A stretch of DNA of 32,836 nucleotides from CAYVOX01 sp964453035 (GCA_964453035.1 CAYVOX010000020.1:1-32836); one strand, 5' to 3'. Counted from the stretch's first letter, positions 8,629 to 17,586 are shown. Notes: generated by a model from the letters alone, not told the origin. Program-made: numbers and translations.

Positions 8629-9312
8629 ATGAGATTAACAGTCATCATACCGGCATATAACGAGCAATCCACCATTCGAGAGATCGTCCAGCGCGTGCAG
8701 GCTACCGGGCTGGCGCAGGAAATCATCATCGTGGATGACGGCTCTCGCGACGGTACGCGCGACATCCTGGCGGAGCTGGACGGCAAGGGCGGCGTGCGGG
8801 TGATCCTGCACGCCCACAACATGGGCAAGGGCGCTGCCGTGCGCACCGGCATCCAGGCAGCCACCGGCGAGGTGCTGCTCATTCAGGATGCCGATCTGGA
8901 ATACGACCCGCGCGAATACCCCAACCTGCTCAAACCCATCGAAGAGGGGGTGGCAGACGTGGTGTACGGGTCGCGGTTTTTAGGCGGAGCTCGGCGTCCT
9001 ATCCTCTTCTGGAACATGGTCGCCAACAAAATCCTGACCTTCGTCACCAATATCCTCTACAACAACATCCTCTCGGATATGGAAACGGGCTACAAGGTGT
9101 TCCGGCGCGAGCTGGTGCAGGATATGCCCCTGCACAGCCGTCGCTTTGAATTTGAACCGGAGTTCACCGCCAAGCTGCTCAAGCGCAAGGTGCGCCTGTT
9201 CGAGGTGCCCATTGCCTTCAACCCGCGCGATTACTCCCAGGGTAAGAAAATCAAAGCCTGGGATGGCGTCATTGCGCTGTGGACGCTGGTCAAATACCGT
9301 TTTGTGGATTAA
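8629..9312 (+). CDS. Family 2 glycosyltransferase, DPM1-like
   Basis: A 227-residue GT-A fold enzyme. The first strand starts at residue 3 (VIIPAYNE), which fixes the ATG. Visible motifs are Asp36-Asp37-Gly-Ser for nucleotide-sugar binding and the metal-binding Asp87-Ala-Asp89. It has the length and conserved C-terminal Arg-X-Phe-Glu-Phe-Glu region of dolichol- or polyprenyl-phosphate mannose/glucose synthases, and no membrane segments. The likely reaction is transfer of a sugar from a nucleotide donor to a polyprenyl phosphate at the membrane; donor and acceptor cannot be told from sequence. It stands alone, divergent from the AAA operon and convergent with recJ, with no clear terminator in the 87-base spacer. 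The mRNA is probably leaderless. Confidence 0.9.
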   Translation: MRLTVIIPAYNEQSTIREIVQRVQATGLAQEIIIVDDGSRDGTRDILAELDGKGGVRVILHAHNMGKGAAVRTGIQAATGEVLLIQDADLEYDPREYPNLLKPIEEGVADVVYGSRFLGGARRPILFWNMVANKILTFVTNILYNNILSDMETGYKVFRRELVQDMPLHSRRFEFEPEFTAKLLKRKVRLFEVPIAFNPRDYSQGKKIKAWDGVIALWTLVKYRFVD

Positions 9313-9399
9313 CCGCCCAAAGAGCCGAATTATCGGCGTTTTCTAAAACCCATTCAACAAATACCAGGGATTAAGCCAGCCTGATCAGGGGAAACAAGC

Positions 9400-11097
9400 C
9401 TAAAAGGTGACGGAGGGTTTGATATCCTTCACGTTGAGCTGCAAAGTCTCCCGCCCCATAAAGTTGTTGCGCTCGTAAGAATAGAGGATATCCACCAGAG
9501 GAGGCAAATGATCCGCCCAGTGCCCCTGCCGGAAGGCTACCGCATCAAAGGTAACGCCATCCCAGACGGTCAGACGCAAATGAGCCCCCTCCGCGCCAAT
9601 CGCCCTGGAGCGGGTGACGCGCAGGCCGCGCGAGACGAAATGCACCTCCGGGTTGGTTTGCCCGGTGGGTTCCAACTGGTCAATATCCTTGAGGATTTCG
9701 GGTTTCAGGTCGCGCAGCGAAATTTCCAAATCGGCGCGCAACTGGGGGCGCAGCACCTGGTCGCTCAATTGGCGGGCGGCAATTTCCTCCAGGCGGCGGC
9801 GCAGTTCGGGCAGGTTCTCATTCCGCACGGTGAAACCAGCCGCCATGGCATGCCCACCGTGGCGCACCAGCAGCGGCGCAACTTCATCCAGTGCCTGCGT
9901 GATGTGAAATTCAGGGATAGAGCGGCACGAGGCGCGCGTTTCTTCCTCGCCAATCGCGCCCACCACTGCCGGGCGGTAGTAGGATTCGGTCAGCTTAGCC
10001 GCCACCAGGCCCACCACACCCATGTTAAAATCCGGATTCACAGCAAACACAAGGTGCTCGCAGCACTCGCCTTCAGCCATCGCTGCCGCCTGTAATTGCA
10101 TGTCGTGGGTCATCTTCTGGCGCTCGCGGTTGGTATCATCCAGCTTCAGCGCCAGCGGTCCGGCTTCAGCCGGGTCCTGAGCCATCAGCAGGTTATAAGC
10201 CGCCAGGGCCGATTCCAATCGCCCCGCGGCATTGAGGCGCGGGCCAATCATAAAGCCGATATCGCGCGAGGTGAGAGCGCTGATGTTTTCCATGCGGGCC
10301 GCTCCTGCCAGTGAAGCCAGGCCCTGGCGCGGGTGGACGCGCAACTGTCGCAGGCCGGCGCGCACCATTGCGCGGTTTTCATCCTGCAGGGGTACGAGAT
10401 CGGCAACCGTGCCAACCGCAACCAGGTCAAGCCAATCCTCCGCTTCCACGCCTGCCACGGGGCGCGCAGCGAGCAACGCCTGGGCAATTTTAAAAGCCAG
10501 TCCAACCCCGGCCAGGTCCTTATCCGGGTATTCATCCCCCTCCTGCTTGGGACAGATGACGGCGTAGGCCTGGGGCAGCTCATCTTTGGGATGGTGGTGG
10601 TCGCTGATGATAAGGTCAAGCCCGGCCTGGCGGGCGTGTTCGGCCTCACGCGGCGAGCGGATGCCGCAATCCACGCTGACCACCACGCGGACTCCATCCG
10701 CATAAAGCGCATCGAGCGCGTCGTTATTCAGCCCATAACCCTCTTCAAAACGGTTGGGAATCTTCTCACGGGCGTTGAAACCCATCTTCAGCATCACCTG
10801 CACCAGCAAAGCCGTGCCGGTGACGCCATCCACGTCGTAATCGCCGTAAACAGCCACCGGTTCGCCTTCATCCAGGGCTTTGAGCAGGCGTTCAACCACC
10901 CGCGCCATATCTTTCAGCAGGAAGGGGTCGTAAAGCGGACCGGCGGCGGTAAGGAAGGTTTTGGCTTGCTCAGCCGTGGTGATGCCGCGGTTGTAGAGCA
11001 GATGGCGCATAACCGCTGAGTACTCCGCCAGGTCTTCCATCACCTGCGGAGGCGGCGAGCCTTTGACAATCCAATCTTTTTCGAGCGGTTGGGTCAT
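9400..11097 (-). CDS. recJ: Single-stranded-DNA-specific exonuclease RecJ
   Basis: A 565-residue DHH-family 5'-3' exonuclease that acts in recombination, mismatch and base-excision repair. Motif I is Tyr-Gly-Asp86-Tyr-Asp88-Val-Asp90-Gly-Val, motif II includes Asp143 (VSVDCG) and motif III is Asp166-His-His168, all metal ligands. The DHHA1 domain shows Gly-Gly-His-Ala-Met-Ala-Ala-Gly-Phe, and an OB-like RecJ domain closes the protein. The length is normal. Its ATG overlaps the alr stop by four bases (ATGA), so it is translated from the same message. It is the last gene of the five-gene run that starts at the ROK kinase. Confidence 0.95.
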   Translation of the reverse strand: MTQPLEKDWIVKGSPPPQVMEDLAEYSAVMRHLLYNRGITTAEQAKTFLTAAGPLYDPFLLKDMARVVERLLKALDEGEPVAVYGDYDVDGVTGTALLVQVMLKMGFNAREKIPNRFEEGYGLNNDALDALYADGVRVVVSVDCGIRSPREAEHARQAGLDLIISDHHHPKDELPQAYAVICPKQEGDEYPDKDLAGVGLAFKIAQALLAARPVAGVEAEDWLDLVAVGTVADLVPLQDENRAMVRAGLRQLRVHPRQGLASLAGAARMENISALTSRDIGFMIGPRLNAAGRLESALAAYNLLMAQDPAEAGPLALKLDDTNRERQKMTHDMQLQAAAMAEGECCEHLVFAVNPDFNMGVVGLVAAKLTESYYRPAVVGAIGEEETRASCRSIPEFHITQALDEVAPLLVRHGGHAMAAGFTVRNENLPELRRRLEEIAARQLSDQVLRPQLRADLEISLRDLKPEILKDIDQLEPTGQTNPEVHFVSRGLRVTRSRAIGAEGAHLRLTVWDGVTFDAVAFRQGHWADHLPPLVDILYSYERNNFMGRETLQLNVKDIKPSVTF

Positions 11098-12209
11098 GGG
11101 AGGTATATCCTTGGAAGGCGAGCAGCCAGCCCGCAGACGACGTCATAATTATTGGAGCCCCACACCTGGCCCAGTTCTTCCGCGCTGAGGAGAGCCTCCC
11201 CCTGGCGGCCGATGAAGATTACCTCATCGCCAATTTTTGCGCCGGAAACGGAATCGAGCTGCACCATCACCTGATCCATGCAAATGCCGCCCAGCACCGG
11301 CACGCGCTGCCCGCCAACCAGGGCGGTGTGGATACCGTGGCGGCGGCGCAGGCCGTCGGCATAACCGGCAGTGACCACCCCGATGCGCTCGGCGCTGCGG
11401 GTAGTGTAGCGGTAAGCATAACCCACGCCCTGGGCGGGGGGAATTATCTTAACCGAGGAAAGGCGCGCTTTCCAGGTGAGCGCGGGGGTAAACCCGGGCG
11501 GCAGGGGGGCTTCATCGGAAGGTTGCAGGCCGTAAATGGCGATGCCCGAGCGAACAATATCATAGTGCGCACCGGGGAAGTAAAGCGCCGCAGCCGAGTT
11601 GGCAGCGTGCACCAGCGCAGGGCGCAGCCCGGCAGCGTTGAGCGCTGTCACCAGGGCGCTGAATCGCTCGTTTTGCCAGATGGTGGTCACCCGCTCGGCT
11701 TCATCAGAGCGGGCGAAGTGGGTGAACATGCCCTGCACGCACAGCCCGGGGATGGCGCTCAATTGCTGCATAAACGGCACGCCGTCCTCAGGAAAAATGC
11801 CCAGGCGCGACATGCCCGTATCAAACTTGGCGTGAACGTTGAGGATATGCCCTGCGGCTCTCGCCCTCGCGGCATACTGGTTGGCCACATCCAAGTCGTA
11901 AACGGTCAGCGTGATGTTCCGGGCGGCAGCTTCTCCGGCACAGGGGGGAGCAGCATAGCCGAGCACAAGGATATTGAGGCCAAGGCCAGCCCGGCGCACA
12001 GCCAGCGCCTCTTCAAAGCGAGCCACGCCCACCCACGCGCAGCCGGCATCTTGGGCAGCGCGGGCAACCTCCACCAGCCCGTGACCGTACCCGTTGGCTT
12101 TGATAATCGCCATCACCGGACGGGTGGTGATGGTTTGCATTTGCTGGATGTTGCGCCGAATGGCGGCAAGGTCAATTTCGAGCCAGGTGGTCAGGTCAGT
12201 ATGAGGCAT
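11094..12209 (-). CDS. alr: Alanine racemase
   Basis: A 371-residue fold-type III PLP enzyme that interconverts L- and D-alanine for peptidoglycan. The PLP lysine is Lys37 in the AIIKANGYGHG motif. The opposing catalytic tyrosine is most likely Tyr264 in GVGYAY, 47 residues before the conserved Cys310-Met-Asp, as in the Geobacillus enzyme. The length is normal. It begins 18 bases after the histidine kinase stop and overlaps recJ. An AAGGTGA sequence lies rather far upstream (about 15 bases), and an extended -10 (TGA-TATACT) ends exactly seven bases before the ATG, so an internal leaderless transcript is possible in addition to read-through. Confidence 0.95.
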   Translation of the reverse strand: MPHTDLTTWLEIDLAAIRRNIQQMQTITTRPVMAIIKANGYGHGLVEVARAAQDAGCAWVGVARFEEALAVRRAGLGLNILVLGYAAPPCAGEAAARNITLTVYDLDVANQYAARARAAGHILNVHAKFDTGMSRLGIFPEDGVPFMQQLSAIPGLCVQGMFTHFARSDEAERVTTIWQNERFSALVTALNAAGLRPALVHAANSAAALYFPGAHYDIVRSGIAIYGLQPSDEAPLPPGFTPALTWKARLSSVKIIPPAQGVGYAYRYTTRSAERIGVVTAGYADGLRRRHGIHTALVGGQRVPVLGGICMDQVMVQLDSVSGAKIGDEVIFIGRQGEALLSAEELGQVWGSNNYDVVCGLAARLPRIYLP

Positions 12210-12225
12210 GGGCGATAGTATATCA
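12210..12225 (-). promoter_or_regulatory. Possible internal extended -10 before alr
   Basis: On the minus strand TGA-TATACT reads 12225 to 12217, then seven bases, then the alr ATG at 12209. The spacing equals that seen at three other genes in the window. No -35 is evident. Confidence 0.4.
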
Positions 12226-12227
12226 CC

Positions 12228-13796
12228 TTATCCCCCTTCTAAGAGGCGCGGAAGGGTGAAGCAAATCCTCGCGCCTTTATCCGCGCCGGTATCCACCCAG
12301 ATGCGCCCGCCGTGAGCCTCGATGACGGAACGGGTCAGGAACAGGCCCAGGCCCGCACCCTTGGTTTGCCTGGCCATTTCGGGAGCGCGGTAGAAGCGGT
12401 CGAACACGTGAGGGATGTCCTGCGGGGCAATGCCGGGTCCCTGGTCGCTGACGCAGATAATGACCACATCCGGGCGAACCTGGCCGGTTATTTCAATCTG
12501 TCCGTCGGTGGAGTACTTGATGGCATTGGAGAGCAGGTTGGAGAGCACTTGCTGGAGGCGGTTTTCATCAGCCAGGATGACGGGAAAATCAGCCGGAAAA
12601 TCCACCCGGATTTGGTGGCGTGAAGTCTGCACCTGGAAACGCTCCGCCAGCCGGCGGGTCAAATCCGGCAGGGAGACATCCGAGCGCTTGAGGGACATGC
12701 CGCCAGCCTGCAGGCGGGAAGCATCCAGCAAATTCTCGATCAGCGAGGTCAGACGGTCAGCCTCTTCCTCAATAACCTGCAGAGAATCGTTGACCACGGC
12801 GGGGTCCCAGCGGGCATCCTCGCGCCGCAACGTGGAAACGTACCCCTTAATAAGCGCCACAGGGGTCTTTAGCTCATGGCTGATGATGGAAATGAAGGTG
12901 CTCTTGAGCTCATCGGCCTGCCGGAAGCGGGTGATATCGCGGACGGTGGCAATGATGTTAAGCAGTTGCCCTTCGGAGGAGACCAGCGGGGCATAGGTGA
13001 TGCCCACCGGCAGGTTGGTCTGTCCGGCGCGTTTAAGGTCGCCCTCCACGTAGAGTTGGGCATGTGGCGTCAGGGGCCACCCCCCCGCCTCCGCCTGTTC
13101 GAGGGTGAGCCCCTGCGGCGGGCTGGCAAACTGGATGACATCATCGTGCTTTTTGGCTCGCACAGCTTCTTTTTGGATATCCAGCAGGCGTAAAAACGCG
13201 GGATTGCAGCGCTCGATGGCCCGCCCGGGCGAGAGGATGAGGATGCCGTCGGCGGCGGTATCCAGCAGCGCATCCATGCGCTGCTTTTCCTGCGAAACCT
13301 GCGTGTAGAGCTGCGCATTTTGAACGGCAATGGCAGCCTGGTCAGCAAAGGAGCGCAGCAGCGCGCGGTCGTTGGGTGAGAAGAAATCCGAACCGCTGCG
13401 GAAGATGAAGATGACCCCCACTCCCTTCTGGCGCGCCACAAGGGGCAGGCCAAAACCGCCCAACTTGCCCATGCTGACCGAGCGGGTCAGTTCGGCAAGG
13501 ATGCGCCCGATCTCAGGCAGTTCACCGGTTTCGGGGTCGGGGTCGGCGGGCAGGTCAACCAGGTAGGGCTGAATGTAGTTGATAAAAGGCTGCGGGAGGT
13601 TCTGCGAGACGGGTACAGTCCACTCTCCGGAATCAGAACGGAGCGCGATGAATCCGGCCTGCCCGGCGAGCATCTCGATGGAAATTTTGAGAATGCGCCC
13701 GAGCAGGGTAGTGAGATCAAGCTCCTGGGTGAGCGCGCGAATGATTTCGAGCAGGTAATCGCGCTGCCGGGAGCGGTAATCCGCCAGCATCAACAT
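12228..13796 (-). CDS. Soluble sensor histidine kinase (GAF-PAS-HisKA-HATPase)
   Basis: A 522-residue cytoplasmic sensor kinase without membrane segments. Residues about 20-165 form a GAF domain and 172-290 a PAS domain. The dimerisation domain holds the phosphoacceptor His307 in the ISHELKTP motif. The ATPase domain shows an N box (near 415-432), G1 Asp-Gln-Gly-Pro-Gly and G2 Lys-Gly-Ala-Gly-Leu-Gly-Leu. The ligand of GAF or PAS is unknown. No response regulator lies beside it, so it is an orphan kinase by position. Its ATG overlaps the aminotransferase stop by one base (TGATG), and alr follows 18 bases later. A second in-frame ATG two codons on could also serve as start. Confidence 0.92.
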   Translation of the reverse strand: MLMLADYRSRQRDYLLEIIRALTQELDLTTLLGRILKISIEMLAGQAGFIALRSDSGEWTVPVSQNLPQPFINYIQPYLVDLPADPDPETGELPEIGRILAELTRSVSMGKLGGFGLPLVARQKGVGVIFIFRSGSDFFSPNDRALLRSFADQAAIAVQNAQLYTQVSQEKQRMDALLDTAADGILILSPGRAIERCNPAFLRLLDIQKEAVRAKKHDDVIQFASPPQGLTLEQAEAGGWPLTPHAQLYVEGDLKRAGQTNLPVGITYAPLVSSEGQLLNIIATVRDITRFRQADELKSTFISIISHELKTPVALIKGYVSTLRREDARWDPAVVNDSLQVIEEEADRLTSLIENLLDASRLQAGGMSLKRSDVSLPDLTRRLAERFQVQTSRHQIRVDFPADFPVILADENRLQQVLSNLLSNAIKYSTDGQIEITGQVRPDVVIICVSDQGPGIAPQDIPHVFDRFYRAPEMARQTKGAGLGLFLTRSVIEAHGGRIWVDTGADKGARICFTLPRLLEGG

Positions 13797-15115
13797 CAGG
13801 TGCCCTTCTCCGCCAGGCCGATAGCCTCGTCGAGGATCATCAGGCCTTCGTCAATCTCCTGGCGGGTGATGCACAGGGGCGGCGAGACGCGAATAACGCT
13901 GCGCCCGCAACCCAGGGTGAGCAAGCCGCGCTCAAAAGCCAGGTCAACCACGGTATCGCGCAGGTGGTCGGCGAATTCTTTGGTCTGGCGGTCTTTGACG
14001 AAATCAATCCCGAGCATCAGGCCAATGCCGCGCACCTGGCCAATGGAGGGATGCTGCGCCATCAGCTCGTAGAGCGCGTCAAGGGCATACTGGCCGACCA
14101 CCCTGGCGTTCTCCAGGTACTCTCTTTCGATGAGTTCAAGGGTGGCAATACCCGCCGCGCAGGCGATGGGGTTGCCCCCGTAGGTGTTGCCGTGCGCGCC
14201 GCGCGGCCAGGTGACCAGGTGCTTGCGCGCCACCATCGCGCCCAGCGGCATGCCCGAGGCGATGCCCTTGGCCGCGCAAATGATATCCGGCTCAACGCCA
14301 AAGTTTTGAATTGACCACCACTTGCCGGTACGGCCCACCCCCGCCTGCACTTCATCGGCAATGAGCAGGATGCCGTAACGGTCGCACAATTTACGCAGGG
14401 CGGGGAAAAATCCCGCGGCAGGTAAAATATAGCCGCCTTCGCCCTGGATAGGTTCAATCACAAAGCCAGCCACTTCTTCAGGGGGAACAATTTTATACAG
14501 AACCTCTTCCTCAATATAACGCACCACCGTCTCACCGTAATCCTCTCCGGGACGCGATTGAAGGATGGGACGGTAGGGATCAGGGAAGGGAACGTGGGTG
14601 ATGCCGCTTAACAGGGGGAAGAATCCGCGGTGGTAATTGGGTTTGCTTGCCGTCAGGGTCACCGCGCCCATCGTGCGCCCGTGAAAACCACCCAAAAAGC
14701 CGATGAAATTGGAGCGCCCGGTGGTGTAACGGGCCAGTTTGAGCGCGGCTTCAACGCTCTCCGTTCCAGAATTGGTCATAAAACAAATCGAAGGCTCGCT
14801 GAAAGGTGCAATCCGGCTGAGAAACTCGCCAAACTCCACCCACTTGGGGTGGTAAAAATCAGAAGAGATGTGAATGAACTTTTCCGCCTGCTCCTGAATG
14901 GCCTTGACCACGCTGGGATGGCTGTGCCCCGTGGAATTGACCGCAATGCCTGCGGCAAAATCCAAAAAGCGGTTGCCGTCAACATCCCAAACCTCCACGC
15001 CGCGCCCGTGATCCATCACAAAGGGGTAACTGCGGGGATAAGAGGGAGAAATGACCGCGCGGTCGCGGTCAATCAGGCTGCGAGCCTTAGGCCCTGGTAA
15101 GTTGAGTGTCTGCAT
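13796..15115 (-). CDS. Class III PLP aminotransferase (acetylornithine/4-aminobutyrate type)
   Basis: A 439-residue fold-type I class III aminotransferase. The PLP lysine is Lys283 (AAKGIASGMP), Asp254 lies in the IADEVQ motif, and a Gly-Ser/Thr phosphate site is at Asn115-Ser-Gly-Thr. The N-terminal GPKARSLIDRD and ISPSYPRSYPFV motifs recall the archaeal branch annotated as 4-aminobutyrate or ornithine aminotransferase, some members of which are amino-acid racemases. The substrate therefore cannot be named. The frame runs upstream to 15394, but the ATG at 15115 follows a near-perfect AAAGGAGG Shine-Dalgarno. It sits 61 bases after the ROK kinase and overlaps the histidine kinase start. Confidence 0.9.
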   Translation of the reverse strand: MQTLNLPGPKARSLIDRDRAVISPSYPRSYPFVMDHGRGVEVWDVDGNRFLDFAAGIAVNSTGHSHPSVVKAIQEQAEKFIHISSDFYHPKWVEFGEFLSRIAPFSEPSICFMTNSGTESVEAALKLARYTTGRSNFIGFLGGFHGRTMGAVTLTASKPNYHRGFFPLLSGITHVPFPDPYRPILQSRPGEDYGETVVRYIEEEVLYKIVPPEEVAGFVIEPIQGEGGYILPAAGFFPALRKLCDRYGILLIADEVQAGVGRTGKWWSIQNFGVEPDIICAAKGIASGMPLGAMVARKHLVTWPRGAHGNTYGGNPIACAAGIATLELIEREYLENARVVGQYALDALYELMAQHPSIGQVRGIGLMLGIDFVKDRQTKEFADHLRDTVVDLAFERGLLTLGCGRSVIRVSPPLCITRQEIDEGLMILDEAIGLAEKGT

Positions 15116-15176
15116 GCTTTCCTCCTTTGGGGCAGACCCGGGGAATAGGGATGGTTGGAAAGAGGTTGTAAAAACC

Positions 15177-16103
15177 TCAGGATTGATATTCACGCGCCAA
15201 TGCCAGCGCGCCAAGCAGGCCGCAATCATCGCCCAGCGCAGCCGGAACAATTTGCAGGCCTTCAATATACTCGCGCGCAATGATGTGTTTTTCAAGTGCG
15301 GCGCGGAACGGGTTGAGAAACAAAACGCTGCTCTGGCTGACCCCCCCGCCAAGCACCAGGATAGAAGGGTTAAAAATATGCAGGAAAGAGGCAACCATCA
15401 AACCCAGGTAACCTGCGGCGCGCTGGTAAGCCTCAATAGCCAGGGCATCACCCGATTGGGCCGCGGCGCTGATCTCGCGGGCGGTAGGAGCACCCGTCAG
15501 GGACGAGGCGCGCCCGGCAGCCAGCTGCTCCTCAACATAGTGGGCAATGCCCCGCCCGGAAGCAATCGCCTCGATGTGCCCCCGCTTGCCGCACGAGCAG
15601 ACGGGTCCATCGGGTTGGATGGTAACGTGCCCCAGTTCTCCCGCCAGGCCACGCCAGCCGAGCAGCAGGCGGTCCTGGATGATGACGCCGCCGCCAATGC
15701 CGGTGCTGATGGTGAGGTAAAGCAGGTTGTGGTGTCCCTGTCCGGCGCCGAACAGCCACTCGCCCAGGGCAGCCAGGTTGGCATCGTTGCCCACAAAGAC
15801 AGGAACCTTAAAGCGCACCTCCAGCTCGGCGCGCAGCAGCATGCCGTCCCATTCAGGGATGTTCGGCGCGCGGTAGAGGATGCCCGTTTCGGGATCAATC
15901 ATACCGGGCACGCCCGCGCTGATGGCTACCACGCGATCTCCGGTAGGCCACAGTTCAGCAATCAGGCCCACCAGGCGCTCCATGGGCGTGCCGGGTCCCC
16001 GGGTGGGGATGCGTTTCTGGCGAATGGGGCGAATGCCTTCGGAGGGGTAAACTGCGGCGCGCAATTGCGTGCCGCCAATATCTACAGCGATATAGGCCTT
16101 CAT
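15177..16103 (-). CDS. ROK-family sugar kinase (glucokinase-like)
   Basis: A 308-residue ROK kinase, probably phosphorylating glucose or a related hexose with ATP. The N-terminal phosphate loop is Asp8-Ile-Gly-Gly-Thr, the catalytic base is Asp107 in GNDAN, and the ATP site shows STGIGGG at 133-139. The ROK zinc site reads His159, Cys169, Cys171, and then His176 where the family normally has a third Cys (CSCGKRGH instead of CxCGxxGC). The frame opens at 16127, but the ATG at 16103 gives the usual start and lies seven bases after a TGC-TATAAT element, which suggests a leaderless message. It heads the run ROK, aminotransferase, histidine kinase, alr, recJ and diverges from yvcK. Confidence 0.92.
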   Translation of the reverse strand: MKAYIAVDIGGTQLRAAVYPSEGIRPIRQKRIPTRGPGTPMERLVGLIAELWPTGDRVVAISAGVPGMIDPETGILYRAPNIPEWDGMLLRAELEVRFKVPVFVGNDANLAALGEWLFGAGQGHHNLLYLTISTGIGGGVIIQDRLLLGWRGLAGELGHVTIQPDGPVCSCGKRGHIEAIASGRGIAHYVEEQLAAGRASSLTGAPTAREISAAAQSGDALAIEAYQRAAGYLGLMVASFLHIFNPSILVLGGGVSQSSVLFLNPFRAALEKHIIAREYIEGLQIVPAALGDDCGLLGALALAREYQS

Positions 16104-16110
16104 GTTAAAA

Positions 16111-16119
16111 ATTATAGCA
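16111..16119 (-). promoter_or_regulatory. Extended -10 promoter of the ROK kinase operon (leaderless candidate)
   Basis: TGC-TATAAT reads on the minus strand from 16119 to 16111. Seven bases separate it from the ATG at 16103, and there is no Shine-Dalgarno. It matches the element before the AAA ATPase gene (TGC-TATAAT). Confidence 0.6.
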
Positions 16120-16195
16120 TGGTTCAAAATTAACTTCTAATGAGGCCTATCCTGAGAACTGTGTATTAAATCACAAAACGTTGTCCATACCGGAA

Positions 16196-16224
16196 TTGAC
16201 GTGCAACCAAAATACTGCTATGAT
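16196..16224 (+). promoter_or_regulatory. Sigma70-type promoter of yvcK (leaderless candidate)
   Basis: TTGACG at 16196-16201, a 17-base spacer and TATGAT at 16219-16224. The ATG at 16234 follows nine bases later with no Shine-Dalgarno. The alternative GTG at 16201 would lie in the -35 hexamer, so it is not the start. Confidence 0.75.
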
Positions 16225-16233
16225 TCCCCCAGA

Positions 16234-17574
16234 ATGCGTCAAAACATCGGAAAGTTACCCGCCCGGATGTGGCAATCCCTGCGGAAAGAAGTGCGCTGGT
16301 TAAAACCGGGAATGGGGGTCAAGCGGTGGTTACTGGTGATTCTGCTGGGCACAACGCTGGTTGGGGTAGGTGTGGCGCTGTTCCTGCTGGACTTGTACCG
16401 CAACGCGCCAGATAACGCCCTGCTGCCAGTGGTGAGCGCGGTAGCCCTGCAATCCTTTGAGCGCCCGCTGCGTATCCTCATCTTCGGGGGGACGGGGATC
16501 ATCGTTCTGGGTGTGGGCATCTGGGGGCTGAACCGCTCGCTTCTGCAGCCTTTCACCGCCTCCGGGCGCACGCTGCTGGATACCGTCTCAGCCTATCGCA
16601 AGCGCGAGCGCGGCCCGCGGGTGGTAGCGCTCGGCGGGGGAACGGGGCTCTCCACGCTGCTGCGCGGAGTCAAAGAATACACCAGCAACTTGACCGCCAT
16701 CGTGACGGTGGCGGATGACGGCGGCAGCTCTGGCGAACTGCGCAAATCCACCGGCATCCTGCCCCCGGGCGATATCCGCAACTGCCTGGCAGCACTTTCA
16801 AATGATGAAGCCCTGCTGAGCCAGATTTTCCAGTACCGCTTTGCGGGCACCACGGGACTCAACGGGCACTCGCTCGGCAACCTGTTCATCACCGCCATGG
16901 CGGAGGTGACCGGCAGTTTTGAGGAAGGCGTAGCCGAATCCGGGCGCGTGCTGGCTGTTCAGGGGCGCGTGTTGCCGGCAACGCTGCATGATGTCAAACT
17001 GGCAGCCGATGTGCGCCTGCGCGGGCAAACCAAAGATACCCAGATCCGCGGCGAAAGCCTGATTAGCGCCGCGGGCGGGCAAATCAGGCGGGTGTGGCTG
17101 GAACCGGGAGCGCCTTTAGCCTTCCCCCCCACCCTGCAGGCCATTCTAAACGCTGAACTCATTGTGGTTGGCCCGGGCAGCCTTTTCACCAGCCTGCTGC
17201 CCAACCTGCTGGTGCCGGATCTGGCCGAAGCGCTGCGCGTGAGCCGCGCGTTGAAATTCTTTGTGTGCAATGTGGCCACCCAACGCGGTGAAACCGAAGG
17301 TTTTAGCTGTGGCGACCACATCCGCGCCATTGAAAAGGTGACCGGCCGCCTGTTTGATCTGATTATCTGCAACAAACGCACGGATATCAAACTGCCAGAA
17401 GGCGTGGAGTGGGTCAGAGCCGAGCCCGACCTGGAAGAGAAGTACGCGGTTTATTTTGCGGATTTAGTTGATGAAAGCATGCCCTGGCGGCATGATGCGA
17501 AGAAGCTGGCGCAGGTGGTGGCAGACCTGTATTACGAGCGCACCGGCCCACTGGCCAGCAAAGAAGAAGCATAA
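16234..17574 (+). CDS. yvcK: YvcK/CofD-family protein with N-terminal membrane segments
   Basis: A 446-residue protein. Two membrane segments (about 31-53 and 79-98) precede a CofD-like Rossmann domain with Gly134-Gly-Gly-Thr-Gly138 and Asp161-Asp-Gly-Gly-Ser-Ser-Gly167. YvcK proteins bind UDP-sugars and are needed for growth on gluconeogenic carbon and for normal cell-wall synthesis in Bacillus and mycobacteria. The classic form is soluble, so the membrane anchor is an added feature that would place it near envelope synthesis. It precedes gap and pgk on the same strand (87 bases to gap), consistent with a link to central carbon flux. The start choice rests on the promoter position. Confidence 0.9.
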   Translation: MRQNIGKLPARMWQSLRKEVRWLKPGMGVKRWLLVILLGTTLVGVGVALFLLDLYRNAPDNALLPVVSAVALQSFERPLRILIFGGTGIIVLGVGIWGLNRSLLQPFTASGRTLLDTVSAYRKRERGPRVVALGGGTGLSTLLRGVKEYTSNLTAIVTVADDGGSSGELRKSTGILPPGDIRNCLAALSNDEALLSQIFQYRFAGTTGLNGHSLGNLFITAMAEVTGSFEEGVAESGRVLAVQGRVLPATLHDVKLAADVRLRGQTKDTQIRGESLISAAGGQIRRVWLEPGAPLAFPPTLQAILNAELIVVGPGSLFTSLLPNLLVPDLAEALRVSRALKFFVCNVATQRGETEGFSCGDHIRAIEKVTGRLFDLIICNKRTDIKLPEGVEWVRAEPDLEEKYAVYFADLVDESMPWRHDAKKLAQVVADLYYERTGPLASKEEA

Positions 17575-17586
17575 AACTGGTAAAAT

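Noticed and set aside
15162..15178. GAGGTT/AACCTC hairpin at the ROK kinase stop as a terminator
   Set aside because: Only six pairs and no T run. The aminotransferase follows 61 bases later with its own strong Shine-Dalgarno, so read-through is more likely.
16201..16233. GTG at 16201 as the start of yvcK
   Set aside because: The codon overlaps the -35 hexamer of a good promoter, so it would not be transcribed. The ATG at 16234 is used instead.
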